Below the pieces are notes generated by a model that worked only from the letters and a program-made list of their open reading frames with translations, was not told where the DNA came from and did not search any database. The translations under genes and the position numbers were made by a program. A stretch of DNA of 28,616 bases from Chrysochromulina parva (lineage: Eukaryota; Haptophyta; Prymnesiales; Chrysochromulinaceae), in assembly GCA_002887195.1 (NCBI GenBank), contig PJAB01000371.1, positions 1-28,616 of the forward strand, written 5' to 3'. The first letter of the stretch is position 1, and each line of letters opens with the position of its first letter. Below are positions 20,001-27,900 of the stretch, piece by piece.

Positions 20001-22093
20001 TTCTGTCGAGGCTGAGGCAGCGGCGGCTGCAGCTCCGCGCGAGCTACGCATGCATTTCAATGGCTTCAATGCCCGCTTCGACGAGTGGGTGACTGTTGGA
20101 TCTGGGCGGCTGCAGCCCTCCATGACATCCGTGCCATCCCCAGCCCCGCCCCCGCCACCACCGCTAGCAACGGCCATGCCATCTCAGGCCGCCAACGATC
20201 TGCCAACGACCTCGAAATCTCCCGACGATCTGCCGACGCCGTCGTCACAACGATCGTCGGTGGACCATTCGGTGACTACGCCTGAGTCTGAGAGGTCTGA
20301 GAGGCGTGTCTTGCCCCTCAAGCGCGCGCGCGCCGAAGCCGATTCGCCGCGCCCTCGGGCCGGCGGCGTGGGCGGCGAGGGCGGCGAGGGCGGCGGGGTC
20401 CCCAAGGCGGCAGGTGCTCTGGCGAGCGGCACCGCAAATGGCGAAGCAAGTGGCGTTACGAGTGGCCATGTACATACCCAGGCACGCATGGAGGGGCCCA
20501 CTACGGCGCCCATGGAAGTGGAGCCCGGGAAGGAGGAGGATAAGGTGCAGCTCGTCTCGCGCGTTGCGAGCGACCCGAACGATGCTGCCGACGCGGCGGC
20601 CGACGCGGCGGCCGACGCGTCAACTGAGGCGACGACCGAAACGGACGGCGCGGCAGGGCCACAAAAGCAGCGGCGAGTTTCTGTAGTATGCGGTACCTTT
20701 GGGTGCACCCTCGCTAATGGGCACAGGTACGCTGATTGCATCTGATGGCCTGCCCTTGCATGCATGTGCTCACCACGGCGCCTCGTCTCTCCCCGATGGG
20801 CACGCTGATTGCATCTGAGGACCTGCCCTTTGCATGCATGTGCTCACCACCGCGCCTCGTCTCTCCCAATGGGCACAGGGGCTTGTGCATGGCCGCGGAA
20901 GCGGGCGAGCGCTCCGCACGCCGGCGCGCCAAGCCCACGTGGATGCTCACCCAGGAGGCCGAGAGCGCGCTGGACGCGGAAGTGGAGAGCGCGCTCGAGT
21001 CGCGCATGGGCTCGGCACATGCGCGCGGCCGCACTTCGATGCTACCCGTCCACACGGCCATCTCCTCTTCCGTGGGCGCCGCCCCGGGCACCTCTTCCTT
21101 GGGCACTCCCGGCGCGGGCGCCGCCCCGGGCACTGGTTCCACAGCGCTCGCCACAGCGCTCGTCCCCTCGGGCTGGGGCTTCGGATGCTCGGCGCGGCTG
21201 CTGCCTGCCCACGCACCGGCCGAGCTGATCGCCGCATGCGAGGCCAAGGCCCTCGAGAGGCAGGAGGCTCCATGGGGCCTGGGCTACGCGGCGTCGATCT
21301 GCGTTCTCGATAGCTGGACGAAGCGGCGCGCTCCGCCCCCAGCTCCGCTCTGCGCCGCGGAGCAACGCCTCTCATCGGCAGCACGCTCCTCTGGCTCCGC
21401 AGCCAAGGCGACGGGCGGGGGCAGCGGGGGGGGCGGGGGCTCAGGACGCGCCGTCGTGAGCACGAGCGGGGGCGGTGGTTTTGGACGCCGGCCGGCTGCC
21501 GCAGCCTCGGACGAGGCCGAGGGTGTCACCGACGCGTCGGCCGTGGGCTCGATTGCACAGTGGTGCGCGCCCGACGTGGGCGCGACCGTGTACGTCGAGG
21601 TGGCGGCCGAGGAGGGCAAGGTCGTGTGGCAGCCTGCACAGGTTCGCGCGCATCAGCATCTCGAGCCTGATTGCATGCTGATTGCAAGCTGATTGCATGC
21701 TGATTGCATGCTGATTGCATGCTGATTGCATGCCGATTGCATGCGGATTGTATGTTGATTGCACAGGTTCGCGCGCATCGGCATCTCAACGGCGCCGTCG
21801 TCTCATTCACCGCCTGCATCAATAAGGACGAGCAGTTCATAGAACGCTTCTCGTACCGGCAGGAGGGCGTGGAGTGGCGGCGCGCGATGCCATGCAAGTT
21901 CGAGCACGTCGAGGTGGAGGTCGAAGAGGACGGCAGGACGGAGTGGCGCACGGCCATTGTGCAGAAGCGCTTCCTCGCGACGGGCGAGTTCACCGCGACC
22001 GTCTGCCTCCCCGACGGCACTCCTGATCATGAGTTTGTCGAGACCTTCCAATTGAGTCGCGAAGGGCGCGAATGGCGCCGCCTTTCCAATTGA
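16189..22093 (+). CDS. giant low-complexity nuclear protein with split chromo-barrel/Tudor-knot and C-terminal Agenet-like repeats (exons 16189-20726, 20879-21641, 21767-22093)
   Basis: The spliced product is about 1875 residues and both introns join frames exactly. Residues 1-85 form a small beta-rich module (VSVSAWHFDD, RCYGIVSKFISSTMVEVIW) like a Tudor/Agenet repeat. Ala-, Ser- and Pro-rich sequence then fills most of exon 1. At about 1171-1310 VGDRFRTCDRRGLWHEAKVV, and further on LRMHFNGFNARFDEWV then GRLQPS, match the chromo-barrel/Tudor-knot of MSL3/MRG and MYST proteins. A Gly/Ser/Asp insert of about 65 residues lies between the strands. Exons 2-3 encode two Agenet-like units: VYVEVAAEEGKVVWQPAQV with FIERFSYRQEGVEWRRA, and VEVEVEEDGRTEWRTAIVQK with FVETFQLSREGREWRRL. 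These domains usually bind methylated histones or nucleic acid, so a chromatin role is inferred. There is no catalytic domain. Confidence 0.78.
17035..17101 (+). repeat. GCT/GCC triplet repeat (poly-Ala)
   Basis: The run is mainly GCT with a few substitutions (GCA, GCC, TCT). It encodes poly-Ala with single Ser in the chromo-barrel protein. It sits in a broader Ala/Lys/Gly-rich tract (16820-17110) that includes repeated AAGGCGGCAGGC units near 16968-16998. Confidence 0.9.
18399..18712 (+). repeat. coding minisatellite of AREA/AREAK units carrying 15 CACGTG motifs
   Basis: Mixed 12-bp (GCACGTGAAGCA) and longer units (GCACGTGAAGCCAAGAGC) repeat through this segment, encoding Ala-Arg-Glu-Ala and Ala-Arg-Glu-Ala-Lys-Ser/Cys-Ala. 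The product should be a charged alpha-helix. I counted 15 CACGTG hexamers between 18401 and 18674; a few units have AGGTGA instead. Confidence 0.92.
18950..19018 (+). repeat. 12-bp tandem repeat (SAPI/SAPS)
   Basis: TCGGCGCCCATC and TCGGCGCCCAGC alternate, encoding SAPISAPS repeats. A second block of TCGGCGCCCAGC lies at about 19200-19240, each block followed by a CACAATCC-type end. The pair looks like a duplicated segment in the chromo-barrel gene. Confidence 0.9.
19386..19470 (+). repeat. duplicated 48-bp coding segment (ARDDAREDAPP)
   Basis: AACGCTCGAGACGACGCTCG with its continuation to GAGGACGCGCC occurs at about 19384 and again at about 19429. It encodes NARDDAREDAPP twice. A partial third copy (AACGCTCGAGCACC) follows at 19504. 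Confidence 0.88.
19587..19672 (+). repeat. GACGAAGCGCGC repeats (DEARSY)
   Basis: GACGAAGCGCGC occurs four times with CTC(T/G)TAT-type spacers and encodes DEARS(H/Y) units just before the chromo-barrel half-domain. Copies are 18-24 bp apart. Confidence 0.88.
20727..20878 (+). other. intron B: 152-nt introner-like intron made of two 73-bp units
   Basis: Donor GTACGC is at 20727 and acceptor GGGCACAG ends at 20878. Splicing creates AG|G (Arg) and moves frame 1 to frame 0, giving LANGHR|GLCMAAEAG; reading through stops at 20743-20745. Inside, GCTGATTGCATCTGA starts at 20731 and 20804, and TTGCATGCATGTGCTCACC follows in each unit, a strict 73-bp period. The word ATGGGCAC appears at the upstream exon end, between the units and at the acceptor. 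The unit aligns over about 65 bp with the 81-bp unit of intron D. Confidence 0.88.
21642..21766 (+). other. intron C: 125-nt intron with an 11-bp minisatellite core
   Basis: Donor GTTCGC is at 21642 and acceptor TTGCACAG ends at 21766. The exons join in phase 0 (QPAQ|VRAHRHLNG) and the frame shifts as predicted from 0 to 2. The first 21 nt (GTTCGCGCGCATCAGCATCT then C) copy the start of the downstream exon with one mismatch. The core, about 21669-21760, is roughly eight imperfect copies of TGATTGCATGC, a word also present in the units of intron B. Confidence 0.88.
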
Positions 22094-22104
22094 GTCGCGA
22101 AGGG
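22047..22104 (+). repeat. 20-bp direct repeat across the stop codon
   Basis: TCCAATTGAGTCGCGAAGGG occurs at 22047-22066 and 22085-22104, offset by 38 bp. The first copy encodes QLSREG; the second is read in another frame and supplies the stop TGA at 22091-22093. Confidence 0.93.
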
Positions 22105-22964
22105 ATCGCCGAGATCGACGGATCCAGAGTGTCTCCGGATCGTGACGAGATCGAAGAGATCGCCGAGATCGCCGAGATCGACGGATCCAGAGTGTCTCCG
22201 GCCTGGATCGTGACGAGGGGTGAGTACACACGGGCGAGGGATTGCAAGCTGTTCAAAGGAGCAGCGCTCTGCCCCGCTGAAAGCGAGATGGCGCTGCCAG
22301 GCGAGGATCCAGGGTGCCAAGAGTTGATGACGTGGGTGCGGGGCAGAAAGTACTCAGCTTCTGAGTACGCTTTGCAAAACAACGTGTGCTCTTGATTTGA
22401 CCTCAGTACAGTGTATTACGTGAGTTTCGTGCGCGCGGGCAAGCGTGTCGCGGCCGAGTCGAGTGGGGTTCGTCCATGGGTCCGTCGCGGGACGTGCCCG
22501 CCCGGAGCTCGCTTGAGTGCCCTTGATGACACGCTTCGGCAGGTGCGATTCGCGGGTTCCTTCGCCTCCGCTCCGGCCTCGGTATTTTCCGACGGTATTT
22601 TAGCTGTCACGAGCTTGAGGGTCGTGTGAGGTGTGTCATCGGGCACTGTACACCGCGGACACAACGCTTCAACGGTCGATGAGAACACACAAGGCGCGCC
22701 ACTAATACACGCACCGCGCTCAAGACGATGACGATCCTGTCGGTGTCGCTACACGACACCGGGGCGTGCGGGGGGGTCACGGGTACCGGAACATGCAACT
22801 CACGAAAGCACTGACCGCTACCAGACTGCTACAGTAGGACCCCCCTCACTCACAGCACGCACACACTCAGAGTCCTGAGTCCTGCGCTCACGTGCAATCG
22901 CGTCGAAGCGTGAGCTCGTGCCCCGAGCCTTGATTGACCACCCCGCGGGGACAGTTCGGGACCC
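22094..22964. other. convergent intergenic region with direct repeats
   Basis: This 871-bp region lies between the chromo-barrel gene and the sulfotransferase-like gene. A 31-bp direct repeat beginning GCCGAGATCGACGGATCCAG is at 22108-22138 and 22171-22201 (63-bp offset), with short GAGATCG(A/C) repeats between the copies. A frame from 22072 to 22395 reads through these repeats but looks derived rather than selected. No RNA gene was found from 22400 onward. Confidence 0.55.
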
Positions 22965-24386
22965 TTAAGGATCCTCGGGACCCTCGGGGGACACTTCAGG
23001 GCCCTCGGGATCTTCAGGGGCCGGCGAAACGATTGCCTCAGGCACCAATTCGGGATCTTCTTCGGGATCTTCGGGGTCTTCGGGATCCTCGGGATCTTCA
23101 GCTGGGGCCGGTGCAGCGACTGCCTCAGGCACGTTGAGCGGCGCCGGCACCGCCCCCACCGCGGGGCACCAGGACCAACTGTAATCCGGCAGCCGATGAG
23201 GAATGCAATCAGGGACCTGGTCTGCGACTTGGACCGTGTCATCCTTCTTGTGCACTTCGCCATTCGCCATCCTCTTGAAGGTGGCAGCGGGGGAGGTGGA
23301 GCAACTCTCGGTGGCGATCTCCTGTTTCGTGTTCGTCGACTGCCCGATGATCACCTCCGTCGCCGCCTGCAGAAACCCCTTGGATTCGGCGGACAGTTTG
23401 ACTAGCTGAAGAGCGTCGCGGAGGCACTTTTCGGCACCAGGCGCATCTGCCCAGCAGTTCTCGTTCTGGATCTCGACGTCGGCGTACGCTTTCGACGCGG
23501 TTGCGAACGAAGAAGGGGGGCGCGGGAAGCTGCAGTCAAACTCGGGATCGATGCCAAAACGATGGAAGGTCGAGAACTGCCTGTCACGCTCATTGCGGGT
23601 GACCTTCAACGTCGCGATCTTGGGGTTCTGCTTCAAATTGCCAAGCTCCTTCTTCCACGCCTCCATCGCCTTCTCGTTTTTCTTCCGCGTGCATTCTGTC
23701 GCTACGTCTGCCTTTGTGAACTGTTCGACCGCTTTGCCGTCGACATGAGCCGGGAACATCTTGACCGAGATGGTGCAGTCGGAGGGGGGGCACACGTCTG
23801 CGGGCACGCCCTTGCAGACCAGATCGCGGACGCGGACGTAGTAGTCAGCGAGGTTGTACTGAAGACCAGGGAACAGCGAGTGAGCAGAGTCGATGGGGCT
23901 CCTGTCTTTGCCCAAGTTGTTGCTGAGGCAATCTTCGATGCTGCCTGCTATTTCTTTCTCGATCGGCGGGACACTGCCAGAGTTGAAGTTGCCGGAGTCC
24001 GCGTCGAAGAGTACGAACTCACCACCTCGACCAGGAGTGCACTCAGCTGGGTCCTTGCCTTTCGACCACAGCAGTTTGGTTCCGAACGTCTCCCCGAGGC
24101 TGAACATGCACGGGTGGGTGCCGAGCGCCTTTTCCAGGTTCGACGTGCCACTTCCGTGGTCCGAGACCATGACGAGCACCTGCGCGCGGCCCTTTGCTGC
24201 AGCCGCGTCGCTCGCGGCCGCGGGCTTCTCGGCCGCTTCCTTTGCGGAGGCGGCCTCATCGTCCACAGCATGTTTCCTTTGAAGGAGGGCCGCCTGCTCC
24301 TCGTCCGCTTTCAGCGCCACTCCAAGAATCAGAACCGAGAAGAGCAGCATGCCGGATGCTCCTTTTGCAGCACAAATCACATCCAA
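22965..24386 (-). CDS. secreted sulfotransferase-like (P-loop) protein with acidic Pro-rich tail
   Basis: The protein is 473 residues. A hydrophobic N-terminus (MLLFSVLILGVALKA, residues 13-27) is a signal peptide or anchor; the Met at residue 13 is an alternative start. After an Ala/Glu-rich stem, VLVMVSDHGSGTSNLEKAL at 70-88 resembles the 5'-phosphosulfate loop of PAPS-dependent sulfotransferases, followed by HPCMFSLGETFGTKLL. KVTRNERDRQFSTFHRFG at 261-278 fits the 3'-phosphate-binding Arg/Ser region. At least ten Cys suggest disulfides in the secretory pathway. The tail from about 420 is Glu/Asp/Pro repeats (EDPEDPEDPE). The likely role is a Golgi or secreted transferase on carbohydrate or protein, as inferred from the family. 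The catalytic base is not certain, so activity is unproven. Confidence 0.72.
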   Translation of the reverse strand: MDVICAAKGASGMLLFSVLILGVALKADEEQAALLQRKHAVDDEAASAKEAAEKPAAASDAAAAKGRAQVLVMVSDHGSGTSNLEKALGTHPCMFSLGETFGTKLLWSKGKDPAECTPGRGGEFVLFDADSGNFNSGSVPPIEKEIAGSIEDCLSNNLGKDRSPIDSAHSLFPGLQYNLADYYVRVRDLVCKGVPADVCPPSDCTISVKMFPAHVDGKAVEQFTKADVATECTRKKNEKAMEAWKKELGNLKQNPKIATLKVTRNERDRQFSTFHRFGIDPEFDCSFPRPPSSFATASKAYADVEIQNENCWADAPGAEKCLRDALQLVKLSAESKGFLQAATEVIIGQSTNTKQEIATESCSTSPAATFKRMANGEVHKKDDTVQVADQVPDCIPHRLPDYSWSWCPAVGAVPAPLNVPEAVAAPAPAEDPEDPEDPEDPEEDPELVPEAIVSPAPEDPEGPEVSPEGPEDP

Positions 24387-24909
24387 ATTTGGTCCGCTCT
24401 AGTTTGCTGCATGCACAGGCCTAGCGCTATAGCCTCGTATGCAGCCACGCCTCCCGGGTAGGGTTCGGCGGGTCGCATCGTCGTCCGCTGCTCCCGCTCC
24501 TCCGCTCCTGCATATCGTTGTCCTCCCGTGCAACACCAAGCCAAGGAGCAAGCCTTGCAGCGGGAGAAGTGCGAAGTCGACCCGAAGTCGGCGTAGATAC
24601 CTTCGAGTTTTTCTGGTGTCAATACGTGATCTTCTTGTTGTTAGATGTGATCGGCGCGGCGCGGAAGCGAAGTGCAATCACGATATTACACTGAGGCCTT
24701 CGAGTTTTTCGACCAATCGTTCGACCGCGATCCCACCTATCGGCCCCGATGCCCGAACCGCCCACGCCATACACACAACCAGAGCCCTCGCCTCGTCACG
24801 GGCACCCGATCTAGTTGAGCGAGGTCCGAGGATGACCCCCGGTCCCCGGGCGCCGGGGGGGACGACGAAGCGACCCCGAGACGACGCGTTCGACACCGCA
24901 GGTGATGCC
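24387..24909. other. intergenic region without a supported gene
   Basis: This 523-bp stretch lies between two minus-strand genes. It probably holds the promoter of the sulfotransferase-like gene and the 3' UTR of the fusion enzyme gene. The phrase CCTTCGAGTTTTTC occurs twice, near 24600 and 24693. Open frames here have no protein-like features. Confidence 0.5.
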
Positions 24910-27900
24910 TCAAATCCGGCTGCGGTGAGAGAGCCCGAAGGGCGCGCCCTTGTCGCCCTCGCCGTAGGAGAGTAGCACCACCGTGGCTGCGTTGCGATCG
25001 AGCAGCTCGTAGGCCTCGGGCGCGCGTTGCAGCGGCAGCGTGAGCACGGGCAGAGTGGACGCCGGCTTGAAGGCACGGAGGAGGTCCCAGGCGGCGCCAA
25101 AGCGACGCCCCTTGGACCAGCGGCTCGCGTGTGGACCCGTGATCACGGAGACCTGCGAGGCGATGATCTCCAGGTGGCTACGGTGGAACCGTGTCCCGAG
25201 CACGAGGCCCACGGGCTTGCGCCCGTACCAGGAGGCGAGCACCACGCGCCCCGAGTCCAGCGCGCCATCGATGGCCCCCTGCAGCGCTGCAGGGTTGCCC
25301 GAGCATTCGATCGTCACATCCGCTGCACGGCGCGGCGCTGTGGCGGGAGGGTATGCGGCGCTGGCGCCGAGGCTGAGCGCAAGCGCCCGCCGCGACGCGT
25401 CGGGATCGACGGCGACGGCCCGCACGCCGAGCGCCTTGAGCGCGGCGAGTACGAGCAGCCCAATCACGCCGCATCCGAACACGTGCACCGTCTCGGCCGC
25501 CCGTGGGTGCGCGTCGTGCACGATGGAGATGGCCGTTTCGGCCGCGGGGAGGAAGGCGGCGTCTGCGGCGCTGATGCCTGCGGGAACGGCCTGGTACGCG
25601 CCAGCGTCGACGAGCGCGGCGGTCGCATGAGGCGCGAAGGCAAACACGAGGGAGCCCACCGAGCGCGCAGGCACACCCGCGCCGACCGCGGCGATCTCGC
25701 CGACGAGAGAGTAGCCGTACGCCATCGGGTACGACAGCCCAGCCTCCGAAAAGGAGGCGATCGTGGCGTCGAGCGGCTCGTCGCTCGCGTCAAACTCTCC
25801 GCGGTAGATGAGGAGCTCCGTGCCCGTTGAGATCATCGAGGTGAGGGTGCGGATCTCAACGGCGCCAGCCGCTAGCCCGCCGGCCGGGAAGGTCCGCTCA
25901 ACGAGCTGCACCTGCCGCGGCGCCACAAACTCCAACCCGCTGTAGCTGCGCCGTGCCGCCGTCGCCGCAGCTGCCGCCGTCGCCGTCGCCGCCGTCGCCG
26001 TCGTCGCCGCAACTGCCGCCGTCGCGGCTGCCGTCGCCGCCCCGTGCGCAGCGGCCGGCGGCGGAAGCTGGAGCAGCAGGTCGACATTCTCGGCGACGAT
26101 GAGCGCGCGCCGCTCGAGCAGTGAAATGCGCCAGGCCGCCGCGTCCCAGCCTGCCGCCCAGAGCGCCGGCGCAGTGCCCGCCGCCAAAAAGTCGACCATC
26201 CACGCGTGCAACGGCTCCTCCGGTCCGATCTGCCATGGCGAGGGCCCCTTGCAAAGAACCTCGCCGCCTACGGCGCCCAGCGCGTCGCAAAAGGGGCGTG
26301 GGTCGATGTATTGGCCCTGCGCCTCCAGGTGCGCGTGGTACGCTGCGATCACGCGCGCGTCCGAGGGCGTGCTGCCGTGGCCGTCGGCGGCGGGTACCGT
26401 GCGCGTGACGCCGGCGAAGGTGATGGGCATGTAGGCGAGCCCTCCGGGTGCGAGGCGCGCGAGCAAGGCGGCGAGCTGACTCGGCGGCAGCAGGTCCGCG
26501 AAGCCCGAGGCGACGAGTAAATCTGGAGGAGAGAGCAGCGCGGGCGGCGCGGGCGGCGCGGGCGGCCGTGCCTCGGCACGGACGTGCAGGTCGAGGTCGA
26601 GCACGTTGGCCACGTAAAGGGCGAGGCTCACGCGCAGTGGCGAGCCGAGCTGCCCGCTGACGAGGTGATGCAAGATCGACGGCTCCGAGGCGCTTTGCGT
26701 ACGGCGAGCGCCCCTTGAGCCCCTGTCGCCAGCCGGGACTGGCGTGCCGACGACAACGTACCCGTGGCTCGTAATCTGGGCCGCGGCCGCCGCCTCGAGC
26801 AGGTCAGCATCCGAGTCGAAGGCCGCGTACTCGAGGGCGTCGTAGCCGGCACGTGCGGCGGCCGCCACGACGACCGGCAGCATGGAGAGCGTGCCCGCGC
26901 CCAGGTCGAAGACTCGGAGCGTCGCTGTCATGGTCGGTCGCGCGCCGGGGTGCGGCCTCGAGGTCACAGTCGAGCGAGGGACACGCTGCTTCAGGGCGCG
27001 CTCCAAGGCGGCGAGCACCTCGCGATTGTACGCGGCGGCGTCGATCGGGCGCTTCGCCGCGAGGTAGGCGACGCGCGCTTCGGGCCCGTCGTCGCGCGCG
27101 CGGCAGCATCCGAGGCCCGCGAGCGTGGCGCGGTCCCACGCGCACGTGGCCGTCACCAGGGGCGAGGGCGCTACAGCCACGCCGCTTGCCTGCACTGCCG
27201 CGTGCGTAGCCGCTGATGCAGAGACGACCAGCAACGGCCGGGCGGCCATGCCGTCGGCGGCAGGCGCCCCCAGAGGCGCACGCCCGATGGAGCGCGCTGC
27301 AGCCGCCCAAAAGGCCGCCGTGGACGTGGGCGTCGCACTGAGCGCCGTACCGGGCTGAGCGGCACCACCATTCGAGCCCGAGAGCCCAGCGACGTCTGGG
27401 GAGAGCATCACGACCGGCTGCGCGTCCGCATCGATGCCGAGCCGCCTCAGTGCCGCGAGGGCTTCGGCCGCGGGCTGTGCTGAGGCAACCGCCAGGAGGT
27501 AGGGCATCACGCTCGTGATGGCGCTCAGCGGCGTGCGGTGCACGATCCCCGACGGAGTGTCGCCGCTCCGGCCGTCGGCACTCGCCTCCTCCATGCGCGC
27601 CGAGCCGCCGAGGCTGTCGAGGTCGAGCACCACCGCCGCTCCGCACGCAGGGGGTGGCGGGCCCAGCTGCCGGCGGTACGCAGCCCAAGCCACGTCCGAC
27701 TCGCGCACGACAATCTCGAGCTCGGAGATTGGCGCGAGGCCGGAGCGGCTCGAGAAGGGCAGCGCCGCGGCCATCCGGCACCACAGGGCGCGCCCGACGC
27801 GCTCGCACGTCGTGTTCTCGCCCGCGAGCTCCGCGAGATCGTCCAGGTTGCGCTGGTGGTACACCCGGAGTGCATCGGCGAGCGCCGATTCCGCCTCGGC

